Shown here piece after piece: positions 37,701 through 46,189 of a stretch of DNA of 64,000 nucleotides. The notes beneath the pieces were generated by a model, which saw only the letters and a program-made list of their open reading frames with translations, had not been told where the DNA came from and made no database searches. The stretch's first letter is position 1. Each line of letters begins with the position of its first letter. Origin of the DNA: Dysgonomonas sp. PH5-45 (GTDB lineage: Bacteria > Bacteroidota > Bacteroidia > Bacteroidales > Dysgonomonadaceae); contig NZ_JARXWE010000002.1 of assembly GCF_029893235.1 (NCBI RefSeq), positions 124,001 to 188,000 of the forward strand, given 5' to 3'. The translations under genes and the position numbers were made by a program.

Positions 37701-38242
37701 ACCAATCGAGTGCCATCGGCCATAATATATCAGTGATGATAGACGGAAAAGACAGTTACGACCTTACATCTTACTTTCAGTTGAACGATTCATTGCCAAC
37801 CGTAGGGTCGGTCAGATACCAACTGCCCGAAATGAGCAACGGAAAACATAGCCTTATGTTTAAGGTATGGGATGTATGGAATAATTCGCAAACACAAAAC
37901 GTAGAATTCGAAGTTTCGGATAACTATAAACCTAATATCTACGACTTCAAGATATGGGGCAACCCTGCACGGACAAGTACTAAATTTGTATTCACGTCCG
38001 ACGTTCCGGGGTCAACGCTTAAAGTCAAGTACCAAGTATTTACAATGACAGGAGCTATGGTGTGGCAGCACGAAGAAAGCGGCACATCATCGACCATGAG
38101 CAATTACGTGTACGAATGGGATTTAAGAGGGGGCAACGGAGCGCGTATAGAAGCCGGAGTGTACATCTGCCGTGTTACGATAAGCATTGACGGAAAAGGC
38201 GAATCGGCAAAATCAGAAAAATTAATCGTATTAGGACAATAA
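34763..38242 (+). CDS. porU: Type IX secretion system sortase PorU
   Basis: 1159-residue C25-family (gingipain-like) cysteine protease that removes C-terminal signals from type IX cargo and attaches it to lipopolysaccharide at the cell surface. A signal peptide is present (RKNIRYYIHLFIITLTFLF, ending near TQA). The catalytic pair is visible: His663 in LNYIGHGS and Cys696 in ITQTCDFGRFD. The C-terminus (NPARTSTKFVFTSD ... GVYICRVTISIDG) resembles a type IX C-terminal domain, as known for PorU. porV, its partner, follows. Confidence 0.93.
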   Translation: MTRKNIRYYIHLFIITLTFLFCNLQQTQAAMNDGNRYAANSVLAESDWYKIQIAETGVYKLTYEDLKKMGLQNPQNVQIYGYGGWILDENFVKPYVDDLPQISIWMSKEPANFGAGDYILFYGRGDVKWEYSNSLQKFIQTQNPYSLESFYFVTEKATGQKRVETIPSDEETTATISTSTFNDYALHEKELINLGETGRQFFGESFNVTTSQSFPFTLTGNIADSITIIDYNFAYATGSSAAAKLELSANGTIINTAALSSSNLGDYIVAFEKSGSFSEKNIGENPSFKLAVTKGSSADKNLYLDYIRINYTRKLKPYGASTLFRSKKNSPSLKFEVANANSNTLIFDVTDNTTIKQIKGNLSGTNLSFVASNTVMREYALVDLNQSFSKPTVIGKINNQNLHAAETHDMVIIVQPYLQKYAEQLAQIHADDSGLTSLIVNPQDIYNEFSSGKPDVMAYRRFLKMFYDRKQSGMIDESPKYLLLFGDGSYDNRFITNEWNKAEKRGILLTYQSVISLTNNGSICTDDNIGQLNDEETTNNKLQIGIGRIPVRTTSEAAIAVNKIEKYIKNENPGIWQNSITLISDDLLGGKSSTISSERNHINGSEIIANNIKKNFPEVITQKVYEDAYERVITSNGPRYPEAQKAMFDYIDKGTLVLNYIGHGSPRDWAHEYIIVQQDIENMTNTCLPLWITQTCDFGRFDANDLNYASSAETALLNPKGGAIALFATTRVIGISGSKLLNNNFFTEMFTPNKDGSMPRLGDIIMKAKNQTINSDNKVFILLGDPALRLNYPKQEFKVKVTEINDKPIGSSNYQMKALSYNKIKGQIVDAGGNPVTDYNGTLRSIVYDSEQELKTRGNQRNGTDPSIATNYTDFTNTIFTGNAQIVDGEFEFAFVTPKDILYTDGQGKMNFYAYSDEMGDANGYFSQYVVGGTDGSAVEENNPPVIEALYLNKESFKSGDVVNATPVFYAQVSDDTGINQSSAIGHNISVMIDGKDSYDLTSYFQLNDSLPTVGSVRYQLPEMSNGKHSLMFKVWDVWNNSQTQNVEFEVSDNYKPNIYDFKIWGNPARTSTKFVFTSDVPGSTLKVKYQVFTMTGAMVWQHEESGTSSTMSNYVYEWDLRGGNGARIEAGVYICRVTISIDGKGESAKSEKLIVLGQ

Positions 38243-38246
38243 AAAG

Positions 38247-38254
38247 TATCTTTG
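38247..38254 (+). promoter_or_regulatory. Candidate -7 box upstream of porV
   Basis: TATCTTTG lies 38 bp before the porV ATG and just after the porU stop. There is no clear -33 TTG, so porV may have its own promoter or be read from upstream. Confidence 0.4.
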
Positions 38255-38292
38255 TCTGTTTATTTAGAAGATTGATAATTTAAAATACAAGA

Positions 38293-39468
38293 ATGAAGAA
38301 CGTAATAAAAAGATCGCTGCTGTGTGCATTGTTTGCTATGTGTGGAACGGTTGCTTTTGCCGATGATGATATAAAAGAAACAAAGCTTAACCCTATTATA
38401 ACAGCTATGCCTTCGCTCTCTATAGCCCCCGATGCTGTGGGCGGAGCTATGGGTGATGTTGGTGCGGCAACAATGCCTAATATATTTTCGCAACACTGGA
38501 ATCCCGCCAAATATGCCTTTATAAACAGTAAGGCAGGGGCTTCCATATCGTACACCCCTTGGCTTAGAAAGTTGGTAAACGATATCGCACTTATATACGG
38601 TGTTGGATATTACAAGATAGGGAGTGACGACAATCAGGCAATCAGCGCCTCGGTGCGTTATTTTACTATGGGTGACGTTCCCTTAACCAGCGAAACCGGT
38701 TTTGAAGACTATAAAGCAAGTCCTCACGAAATGGCTATTGACATTGCGTATTCAAGAAAACTGACCGAAACCTTTTCTGGTAGTATCGCTTTTCGCTACA
38801 TAAGAGGTGACTATACAACCGGAACAGATGGCGACGATGGTACCCCCGGAAATGCCTTTGCCGCGGATATTGCCGGATACAACGAATCGTACCTCATGCT
38901 TGGCGACCGTGAATGTATGTTAGGTCTTGGATTTAATATCTCGAACATAGGTAGTAAAATATCGTACGACGACGGAAATACTTACAATTTCCTTCCAACT
39001 AATATGCGTTTAGGTGGTTCGTTAACCGTTCCAATCGACGATTACAACTCTTTCAGCATCAGCGCCGACATAAACAAGCTTTTGGTACCAAGTAAGCCCG
39101 AAATAAAAGAAGGCGAAACTGCAACCGAAAGAGACCAACGCTACAGCGATATGAGTTCTATCAGCGGTATATTCAAATCTTTTGGTGACGCACCCGGTGG
39201 ATTCAAAGAAGAGCTGAAAGAGGTAATGTGGTCGATAGGTGCTGAATATCTGTATAACAATCAGTTTGCTATCCGTGGTGGTTATTATTACGAAAACAAG
39301 GAAAAAGGTAATAGAAATTATTTCTCTGTAGGTGCCGGTTTCAAGATGAGCGTATTTCAACTGGACGCCGCTTACCTAATATCTACAGCACAGTCTAACC
39401 CGTTAGATCAAACGTTGCGTTTCTCAATATCGTTCGATATGGATGGTTTACGTAATCTGATGAAGTAA
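38293..39468 (+). CDS. porV: Type IX secretion outer-membrane protein PorV (LptO)
   Basis: 391-residue outer-membrane beta-barrel of the FadL-like PorV/PorP group. After a signal peptide (...LCALFAMCGTVAFA) comes the conserved PorV opening: PSLSIAPDAVGGAMGDVGAATMP and QHWNPAKYAFI. The remainder has alternating strands and ends with an aromatic-rich terminal strand (TLRFSISFDMDGLRNLMK). PorV carries cargo from the translocon to PorU. The pairing with porU is the standard layout. Confidence 0.94.
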   Translation: MKNVIKRSLLCALFAMCGTVAFADDDIKETKLNPIITAMPSLSIAPDAVGGAMGDVGAATMPNIFSQHWNPAKYAFINSKAGASISYTPWLRKLVNDIALIYGVGYYKIGSDDNQAISASVRYFTMGDVPLTSETGFEDYKASPHEMAIDIAYSRKLTETFSGSIAFRYIRGDYTTGTDGDDGTPGNAFAADIAGYNESYLMLGDRECMLGLGFNISNIGSKISYDDGNTYNFLPTNMRLGGSLTVPIDDYNSFSISADINKLLVPSKPEIKEGETATERDQRYSDMSSISGIFKSFGDAPGGFKEELKEVMWSIGAEYLYNNQFAIRGGYYYENKEKGNRNYFSVGAGFKMSVFQLDAAYLISTAQSNPLDQTLRFSISFDMDGLRNLMK

Positions 39469-39479
39469 AGACAAAAACT

Positions 39480-39959
39480 ATGCAGATAAGAGTTGGTTTT
39501 GGATACGATGTACACCGCTTAGCCGAAAACAGGGAACTGTGGCTGGGCGGCGAAAAAATAGAGCACGAAAAAGGCTTGCTGGGACATTCGGATGCGGATG
39601 TCCTTCTGCATGCTATCTGCGATGCTATGCTCGGTGCTGCAAACATGCGCGATATAGGTTTTCACTTCCCCGACACAGCCGGAGAGTACAAAAATATTGA
39701 CAGTAAAATACTTTTGGCACGTACTTCGGAAGTCATCGGGCAGAAAGGATACCGGGTAGGTAACATTGACGCTACCATTTGTGCCGAAAAGCCCAAAATA
39801 AACCCTCATATCCCCAAAATGCAAGAAACCATTGCACGGATACTGAACATAGAAACAGACTGCGTATCTATAAAAGCTACTACTTCCGAAAAAATGGGCT
39901 TCGTTGGCCGTGAGGAGGGATTCTCGGCCTATGCAGTAGTACTTATCGAAAAAGATTAA
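39480..39959 (+). CDS. ispF: 2-C-methyl-D-erythritol 2,4-cyclodiphosphate synthase
   Basis: 159-residue enzyme of the MEP isoprenoid pathway. Zinc ligands are in the N-terminal GFGYDVHRL (Asp10, His12) and in GLLGHSDADVLLHAICDA (His44). Later blocks IGFHFPDTAGEYKNIDS and SIKATTSEKMGFVGREEG complete the family signature. It starts 11 bp after porV and is followed closely by mnmD, so all are likely on one transcript. Confidence 0.97.
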   Translation: MQIRVGFGYDVHRLAENRELWLGGEKIEHEKGLLGHSDADVLLHAICDAMLGAANMRDIGFHFPDTAGEYKNIDSKILLARTSEVIGQKGYRVGNIDATICAEKPKINPHIPKMQETIARILNIETDCVSIKATTSEKMGFVGREEGFSAYAVVLIEKD

Positions 39960-39964
39960 GAACG

Positions 39965-40651
39965 ATGCTTCAATCTGCTCGAATTGAATCTACAGCCGAT
40001 GGCTCTCCTACTTTATATATACCCGAGTTAGACGAACATTATCACTCCGTTAACGGGGCAATACAAGAGTCCAAGCATGTATTTATAGATGCAGGGTTGC
40101 GTCCGATTGCTCAAAAAAGTAAAAATATATCTGTCTTGGAAATAGGCTTTGGTACAGGGCTGAATGCTCTGCTTACTCTGCTGGAAGGAAAAAAACTGAA
40201 CCTTAATATACATTATACAACCTTAGAACTATATCCCCTGCCCTTAAATCTGGCCGAACAATTAAATTACCCCGAAGTTTTACAAACTAAAGATGAAAAC
40301 CTTTTCATTAACTTACATCAGGCAGAATGGGGAAAGGTGGTAGAAATAACACCCAACTTCACTCTCCACAAAATCGAAACCGACTTTAGCAAGCCCAACT
40401 TCGAGACAGGAAACGAAGCGTTTAACCTCATATACTTAGATGCTTTTGCTCCCAATAAACAAAATGGCGTATGGACACAAACCGTCTTTAACCGTCTTTT
40501 CGGCAAAACCATCCAAGGTGGAATACTTACCACCTACTGCGCTAAGGGAATAGTAAGGCGAATGATGCAGCAGGCAGGATATACGGTTGAACGCCTTCCC
40601 GGACCTCCCGGTAAAAGAGAAATGCTCAGAGCATTCCGGCCAGGAGGATGA
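39965..40651 (+). CDS. mnmD: tRNA (5-methylaminomethyl-2-thiouridylate)-methyltransferase MnmD
   Basis: 228-residue SAM methyltransferase of the DUF752 family. The SAM motif is LEIGFGTGLNALLTLL, the acidic motif YTTLELYPLP, and the catalytic-region block NLIYLDAFAPNKQNGVWTQ matches the MnmD/MnmC N-terminal domain, followed by GGILTTYCAKGIVRRMMQQAGY. It makes the final methylation of mnm5(s2)U34 in tRNA. Here it is stand-alone, not fused to an MnmC2 oxidase domain, as is usual in Bacteroidota. It starts 5 bp after ispF. Confidence 0.92.
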   Translation: MLQSARIESTADGSPTLYIPELDEHYHSVNGAIQESKHVFIDAGLRPIAQKSKNISVLEIGFGTGLNALLTLLEGKKLNLNIHYTTLELYPLPLNLAEQLNYPEVLQTKDENLFINLHQAEWGKVVEITPNFTLHKIETDFSKPNFETGNEAFNLIYLDAFAPNKQNGVWTQTVFNRLFGKTIQGGILTTYCAKGIVRRMMQQAGYTVERLPGPPGKREMLRAFRPGG

Positions 40652-40694
40652 AAATTAATATTCTTCATAATTCCCGAATATGCTAAAAAAGCAA

Positions 40695-40703
40695 TATATT
40701 TGC
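40695..40703 (+). promoter_or_regulatory. -7 promoter box for the lipid kinase gene
   Basis: TATATTTGC, 25 bp before the kinase ATG, with a full match to the consensus. Confidence 0.55.
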
Positions 40704-40728
40704 TTAACAAACTTTTAACAAAAGCTCT

Positions 40729-41676
40729 ATGGTTAGCAATAAGAAGAAAGTATATGCAATAATCAATCCCGTATCAGGAACATCGTCAAAACACAGTCTG
40801 CCTCATCATTTGGCCGAAGAACTTGATGCACACCGTTTTGAGTTACATATATTTATCACCGGATATGCCGGTCATGGTTCAGAGATTGCACAATTGGCCA
40901 TAGATAACAACGTAGATTATGTTATCGCTGCCGGAGGCGACGGTACTGTAAACGAAGTGGCCCGCACCCTTATCGGCTCCGACACTGCTTTGGCTATCAT
41001 TCCGTTGGGCTCGGGTAATGGGTTGGCTCGCGACCTGCACATTCCTCTTAACCCCAAGGCAGCCATCCAGATTATAAAGGAAGAGAATGTCAACGCCATC
41101 GACTATGGCATTGCCAACGATCATATATTTTTCTGTACGTGTGGTATGGGCTTCGATGCCATGGTAAGTCAAAAAGCAGCCAACGAGAAAAAAAGAGGTT
41201 CTATAATGTACCTGAAAACCATGCTCGAATCCTTTTTTCAGCTAAAGCCACAAGAATACGAAATTATCTGCGCCGAAGGCACACTGAAAGATAAAGCCTT
41301 TGTTGTTACCTGTGCCAATGCCAGTCAATATGGGTACAATGCTTACATTGCGCCAAATGCCGATATTCAAGACGGTTTGATGAACATTGCCATACTAAAA
41401 CCACTCAACATATTGGATGTGCCGCAAACAACCTTGCAGCTTTTCTCCAAAAATATGGACAACAACAATAAATTAATAGAAATACTTACCAACGAGGTAA
41501 CTATAAAAAGAGAAAAAGAAGGGGTTATTCATGTTGATGGCGATCCTGTTGAAACAAGTAAAGATATCCATGTCAGGATCATACCTAAGGGCTTGAAAGT
41601 TCTGACACCCACAAACGTAACTAACAGCAAATTTACACCTACCGAAATACTATCTAATATACTCCGTTGGGTTTAG
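40729..41676 (+). CDS. Diacylglycerol kinase-family lipid kinase
   Basis: 315-residue DAGK_cat/YegS-type kinase. The N-terminus has AIINPVSGTSSK, the nucleotide loop is VIAAGGDGTVNEVA, and PLGSGNGLARDLHIP and GMGFDAMVS are conserved downstream blocks. The C-terminal domain contains GVIHVDGDPVE, typical of this family. The likely substrate is diacylglycerol or a related lipid; YegS, sphingosine or undecaprenol specificity cannot be separated from sequence alone. Confidence 0.9.
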   Translation: MVSNKKKVYAIINPVSGTSSKHSLPHHLAEELDAHRFELHIFITGYAGHGSEIAQLAIDNNVDYVIAAGGDGTVNEVARTLIGSDTALAIIPLGSGNGLARDLHIPLNPKAAIQIIKEENVNAIDYGIANDHIFFCTCGMGFDAMVSQKAANEKKRGSIMYLKTMLESFFQLKPQEYEIICAEGTLKDKAFVVTCANASQYGYNAYIAPNADIQDGLMNIAILKPLNILDVPQTTLQLFSKNMDNNNKLIEILTNEVTIKREKEGVIHVDGDPVETSKDIHVRIIPKGLKVLTPTNVTNSKFTPTEILSNILRWV

Positions 41677-41679
41677 CCA

Positions 41680-44238
41680 TCAGAAAGCCACATCGAGGCT
41701 TATCCTTATACCATGTTTATCTATATTGGGATGGTCTAAATAATTAAGGCGGCGCACATAATCTATGCGGAATATTTTGAGTATATTTTCCAAGCCAATA
41801 TTGATTTCCATATAGGGCTTTTTATCTATTGTATAAACTTCTTCGGGAAAAGCCAATAGTTTTCTGTTATGATCCGGATTGTTCTTTTTAGACAATGAGC
41901 CCCAAACACCTCTGAAACCAAATATCTCGCGCCAACCGAAATGCTTAATAAGAGGTATGCGGTTCAGCAACCATCCTCCCATCCTATAATTTATATCCCA
42001 TGTTACTTGTGCATCGCTGACAAACTCCATCGGGTTCAGCAAATAGAACGATCCCTTTTGTACGGTGTAAGATGTATTGGCATTGGGCGACACCAAGGCT
42101 GTAAAAGGTGCTTCGCCAAACAGTTTTTCGGCAGTTACGTTTGTATAAACCTTGCCAAAGGGGGCTATCCAAAACTCTTTTGTCATCGAAAAATTAAGAC
42201 GGTGGTATGCGAAATCGCCTCCCATAACATCTTTCAGACTTGCCAAATACGACAGGTTATAAATAAACCCTGAGGTAGAAAGTGTTCGCCTGATACGCCT
42301 CTGTTGAAAGAATTTTTCTTTGTAGGCATAACGCAAGTCGAGTCCTACTTCCGTAGTTTTCAGCCTATCCCAGATATGCGAATTTCCATATTCATCTATT
42401 TGTTTGAACACCAAATTCTTGACTGGCTTTTCATCGTGTGTACGGGCAAAAAGGTTGTATGAAAAACCGCTGTGATATTCACGCTTATAGGCTATTTGTG
42501 TCGAAAAATCGTAAGTCATACGGTCGTATTTACCCGATTTGCCCGACATAAATATATTATCTCTTTCGGCTTGCAAAAAGCGTTGTCCCAGAGCATTAAG
42601 ATCGTATTTTACGGTAGCGCTCAGGTTATTGACCGGAAATTCATCTTTATGATATTTCGGCTTATTAAACGCCCAGTTTACTTCGCCCATATATTTAAAT
42701 TTCTGATCCTTTATACCGTAAGCCCCATAACCGTACAAGAAAAGGTGCGGATGAAAATGGCTTGTAGTAGTCCCCGTTAGCCTGAAACGTGCCCCTTCAA
42801 TATCGTTATAACTGAAAAAAGTCAGCACAGTACCTATATCAAATTTATTTTTCTCTTCATCCTTCGATGTAGGTATGTAAGACGATGACAATATGTTAGC
42901 AGCTCCTACGGCAATTTTGAAGAACCGCTTTTTCATCAACTCTTCCATCATTTCGCCAACCTCATAATCTTTATTGAAGGTTGTTGGCCGGCTCGCATCC
43001 CAATATTCTTTCGACATCTTATCGTAGCCCGAAAGATACAATACAGGGTTCGGATTTATAAAGACAGCATCCATCGGCTGATTGAATTCAAAATCGTTGA
43101 AGTCTTTTACTTTTTCTACATAAAATTTGGCAACATCCACCAACGACAAATCCATAGCCATAATATATTGCTTGGGAATCCACACACCGGGTTTTGTTTC
43201 CTCAAACTCCTGCTCTATAAGCATAGCTTCAACAAAGTTCAGGTTCGCATTTGTAGGCACACGCATCGAAAGCCGCTTTATGGCATACGCAGAGTCGGTC
43301 GACACATACAGATTGCCCATAAAACCTACATCGCGTGTATTGAAAGGCACAAAGCCCAGATTTACATACTGCCGTTGGTCTATACTCACAGTATCAATGA
43401 TATACCACTTATAAAAATTGACCGAAGCAACCGAACTGAGTGGCCCTACAAAGTCGCGAAAAAGGATATTTATACTATTATCGGTTATATCTACGTCTTT
43501 AATTACCTCCTTCAGAACGGCGTCGATCGACTCAAGGTTCATTCCTTGATCCAGACCTTCCGTTTTATGTGCTTTAACAATACGTTTGGTATCTTTTGGC
43601 GATTTACGGTAATAGAAACTCGACAAGGTTTCGCGCAAAGACAGAGGCAGGATAGGTTTATTATCAATCCTTGAAGTATCGCCATATTTTGCGAGGAACT
43701 GCATGTTTTTCTTTTCGGCCTTTGTTTCATCAAACTCGTTCAAGGCTATAAAAACACGGTCGAACTCCTCTACCTGATAGTTATTTTGTGCCGTGGCCAG
43801 ATGTTCGTGCTTATGCTCAATTACTTTCTTTATGAGTTCTACGGCAGGATTATTCTTTTTGGAGTATTTTTCTTTTTTTGGGCGGATTATTACTTCATCA
43901 AGTTTTATGCCTTCGGGCTTCAGCCTGATATCCAAATTTGTGTTTTTTCCAATGGGTACGGTTATCGTGTCGCTTACATATCCCATATAGGATACTATAA
44001 CCCTGTTTTTTTGGTTGCGATTACTGAATTTAAATTTTCCCTTCTCGTCGGTATTACCGCCAATCGTAGAATCGTCAAAACGTACTGTGGCAAACTCTAC
44101 CGGATCGCCCGAAACAGCATCCCTAACCACTCCGTTTACAGTTGTTGTTTGTGCAGAAACACTTATCTGAACAGCAAAAATAAAAACAAGAAAGATGGCA
44201 AACCTAATGATAATATTCGTAATAATGTTTGTGTGCAT
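41680..44238 (-). CDS. DUF5686/carboxypeptidase-regulatory-like outer-membrane protein
   Basis: About 852 residues from the ATG at 44238. The signal peptide (IIIRFAIFLVFIFAVQISVSAQ) is followed by a CarboxypepD_reg-like domain at ~30-110 (VNGVVRDAVSGDPVEFATVRF, GNTDEKGKFKFS, VSYMGYVSDTI) as found at the N-terminus of TonB-dependent receptors. The rest fits DUF5686, with ~16 beta-strands and an aromatic-rich C-terminal strand (RISLDVAF). There is no TonB plug. It is probably an outer-membrane barrel of unknown cargo. A start at 44259 would fall inside a hairpin. Confidence 0.87.
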   Translation of the reverse strand: MHTNIITNIIIRFAIFLVFIFAVQISVSAQTTTVNGVVRDAVSGDPVEFATVRFDDSTIGGNTDEKGKFKFSNRNQKNRVIVSYMGYVSDTITVPIGKNTNLDIRLKPEGIKLDEVIIRPKKEKYSKKNNPAVELIKKVIEHKHEHLATAQNNYQVEEFDRVFIALNEFDETKAEKKNMQFLAKYGDTSRIDNKPILPLSLRETLSSFYYRKSPKDTKRIVKAHKTEGLDQGMNLESIDAVLKEVIKDVDITDNSINILFRDFVGPLSSVASVNFYKWYIIDTVSIDQRQYVNLGFVPFNTRDVGFMGNLYVSTDSAYAIKRLSMRVPTNANLNFVEAMLIEQEFEETKPGVWIPKQYIMAMDLSLVDVAKFYVEKVKDFNDFEFNQPMDAVFINPNPVLYLSGYDKMSKEYWDASRPTTFNKDYEVGEMMEELMKKRFFKIAVGAANILSSSYIPTSKDEEKNKFDIGTVLTFFSYNDIEGARFRLTGTTTSHFHPHLFLYGYGAYGIKDQKFKYMGEVNWAFNKPKYHKDEFPVNNLSATVKYDLNALGQRFLQAERDNIFMSGKSGKYDRMTYDFSTQIAYKREYHSGFSYNLFARTHDEKPVKNLVFKQIDEYGNSHIWDRLKTTEVGLDLRYAYKEKFFQQRRIRRTLSTSGFIYNLSYLASLKDVMGGDFAYHRLNFSMTKEFWIAPFGKVYTNVTAEKLFGEAPFTALVSPNANTSYTVQKGSFYLLNPMEFVSDAQVTWDINYRMGGWLLNRIPLIKHFGWREIFGFRGVWGSLSKKNNPDHNRKLLAFPEEVYTIDKKPYMEINIGLENILKIFRIDYVRRLNYLDHPNIDKHGIRISLDVAF

Positions 44239-44248
44239 ATAAACTTCA

Positions 44249-44282
44249 AAAATGCCCAAGATTGGATGTTCTCGGGCATTTT
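44249..44282. terminator. Hairpin between ettA and the DUF5686 gene
   Basis: AAAATGCCC (44249-44257) pairs with GGGCATTTT (44274-44282). It lies 117 bp after ettA and 10 bp before the DUF5686 start on the same strand, so it could end ettA transcription or act as a leader hairpin. The T-rich flank is better on the plus strand. Confidence 0.45.
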
Positions 44283-44399
44283 ATTTATTTGATATAATAA
44301 TTACCTCGGTCAAAGATATTTCTATTTAAGCTGAAATCAATAACTATAAGGTTATATTTATCTATTTTTTTCAAAAAAAACGGTTCTTTATACCAGAGT

Positions 44400-46085
44400 T
44401 TACTCCATTAGCTTACGGTAGCGTACCCTTTTGGGCTCAACATTACCCAGACGGGCTTTTTTGTTTTCTTCGTATTCGCTATACGAACCTTCAAAGAAAA
44501 ACACTTCCGAGTTGCCCTCGAATGCCAAAATGTGAGTACAAATACGATCGAGAAACCAACGGTCGTGCGAAATTACAACAGCACAGCCCGCGAAATTTTC
44601 CAGACCCTCTTCCAAAGCCCGCAATGTGTTCACGTCAATATCGTTGGTAGGTTCGTCCAGAAGCAGCACATTGGCCTCGGCTTTCAACGTTAAAGCCAAA
44701 TGCAAACGGTTACGTTCTCCACCCGACAGTACCCCGCAAAGTTTTTCCTGATCGGCTCCCGCAAAGTTGAAGCGCGACAGATAAGCCCGTGAGTTTATTT
44801 CCTTGCCTCCTACCCTCACAAACTCCGAACCACCCGATACAACCTGATAAACAGATTTATTCGCGTCAATATCTTCGTGTTCTTGGTCAACATAAGCCGT
44901 TTTCACCGTCTCACCAACTTCAAACGTTCCTTTATCGGCTTTTTCCAAGCCTTGAATCAAACGGAAAAGCGTAGTTTTACCCGCACCGTTAGGGCCTATA
45001 ACACCAACAATACCATTCGGAGGAAGCATAAAGTTTAGGTCGTCAAACAGCAATTTGTCGCCATAAGCCTTAGCAACACCGTGTGCCTCTATTACTTTGT
45101 TTCCCAAACGGGGACCGTTAGGAATAAATATTTCAAGTTTTTCTTCACGTTCTTTTTGGTCGGCATTCAATAATTTCTCGTAATCATTAAGACGTGCCTT
45201 TCCTTTTGCTTGGCGGGCTTTAGGAGCCATGCGTACCCACTCTAACTCACGTTCGAGGGTTTTGCGACGCTTACTCACTTGCTTTTCCTCTTGTTCCATG
45301 CGTTTGGTTTTCTGCTCCAACCACGATGTATAGTTTCCTTTCCAAGGAATACCTTCGCCACGGTCAAGTTCAAGAATCCACCCTGCCACATGGTCAAGGA
45401 AGTAACGGTCGTGCGTGATGCAGATAACCGTTCCGGCATATTGTTGCAAGTGCTGCTCCAACCAGTCGATAGATTCGGCGTCCAAGTGGTTGGTAGGCTC
45501 GTCCAAAAGCAACACATCGGGTTGCTGAAGCAACAAACGGCAAAGAGCCACACGGCGTTTTTCACCTCCCGAAAGGTGTTCTGTCAGTTGGTCTTCGGGC
45601 GGGCAACGAAGAGCGTCCATGGCACGCTCCAGCTTATTGTCCAGATTCCAAGCATCGGTAGCGTCTATTTTATCTTGCAACTCGGCCTGACGGGCAAACA
45701 AGGCATCCATCTTATCGGGATCTTCGTAATACTCCGGAAGTCCGAATTTTGCATTAATTTCTTCATATTCGTTCAAAACATCAAGAACGGGTTGCACACC
45801 TTCCTGCACAACTTCGCGAACGGTTTTCGTAGGGTCAAGCTTAGGGTCTTGCTCCAAATAACCTACCGAAAAACCTTTGTCCGAAACTATTTCTCCCTGA
45901 TATTCTTTGTCGATGCCTGCTATTATTTTCAGCAAAGACGACTTACCCGATCCGTTCAGGCCGATAATACCAATCTTTGCTCCATAATAGAACGACAGGT
46001 AAATGTTTTTAAGTACTTGTTTTTGGGGTGGATAGATTTTGTTAACCCCAATCATCGAAAATATAATTTTCTTATCGTCAGCCAT
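44400..46085 (-). CDS. ettA: Energy-dependent translational throttle protein EttA
   Basis: 561-residue ABC-F ATPase with two nucleotide-binding domains and no membrane segments. First domain: GLNGSGKSS (about residues 42-50), LSGGEKRRVAL and LLLDEPTNHLD. Second domain: GPNGAGKTT, LSGGERNRLHL and LLLDEPTNDID. The linker between them is charged and helical (KQVSKRRKTLERELEW). Length and the C-terminal GNVEPKRVRYRKL match EttA rather than Uup or drug-resistance ABC-F proteins. It binds the ribosomal E site and couples initiation to energy state (family knowledge). Confidence 0.95.
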   Translation of the reverse strand: MADDKKIIFSMIGVNKIYPPQKQVLKNIYLSFYYGAKIGIIGLNGSGKSSLLKIIAGIDKEYQGEIVSDKGFSVGYLEQDPKLDPTKTVREVVQEGVQPVLDVLNEYEEINAKFGLPEYYEDPDKMDALFARQAELQDKIDATDAWNLDNKLERAMDALRCPPEDQLTEHLSGGEKRRVALCRLLLQQPDVLLLDEPTNHLDAESIDWLEQHLQQYAGTVICITHDRYFLDHVAGWILELDRGEGIPWKGNYTSWLEQKTKRMEQEEKQVSKRRKTLERELEWVRMAPKARQAKGKARLNDYEKLLNADQKEREEKLEIFIPNGPRLGNKVIEAHGVAKAYGDKLLFDDLNFMLPPNGIVGVIGPNGAGKTTLFRLIQGLEKADKGTFEVGETVKTAYVDQEHEDIDANKSVYQVVSGGSEFVRVGGKEINSRAYLSRFNFAGADQEKLCGVLSGGERNRLHLALTLKAEANVLLLDEPTNDIDVNTLRALEEGLENFAGCAVVISHDRWFLDRICTHILAFEGNSEVFFFEGSYSEYEENKKARLGNVEPKRVRYRKLME

Positions 46086-46144
46086 AGATGTATTTAAATA
46101 TATATTTTAATGTTTTGATAATTTCGGTTTTCTTTTCTGCGAGT

Positions 46145-46177
46145 GCAAAGATAAGGCAATTTAAGAGGTTAGACAAA
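46145..46177 (-). promoter_or_regulatory. Promoter for ettA
   Basis: On the minus strand TTTG (46177-46174) and TATCTTTGC (46153-46145) are separated by 20 bases, a full match to the Bacteroidota promoter. It lies 60 bp before the ettA start. Confidence 0.7.
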
Positions 46178-46189
46178 CACCCTGACAAA

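Noticed and set aside
45279-46097. A 272-codon open frame on the plus strand
   Set aside because: It lies antisense to ettA, whose ABC motifs are unmistakable.
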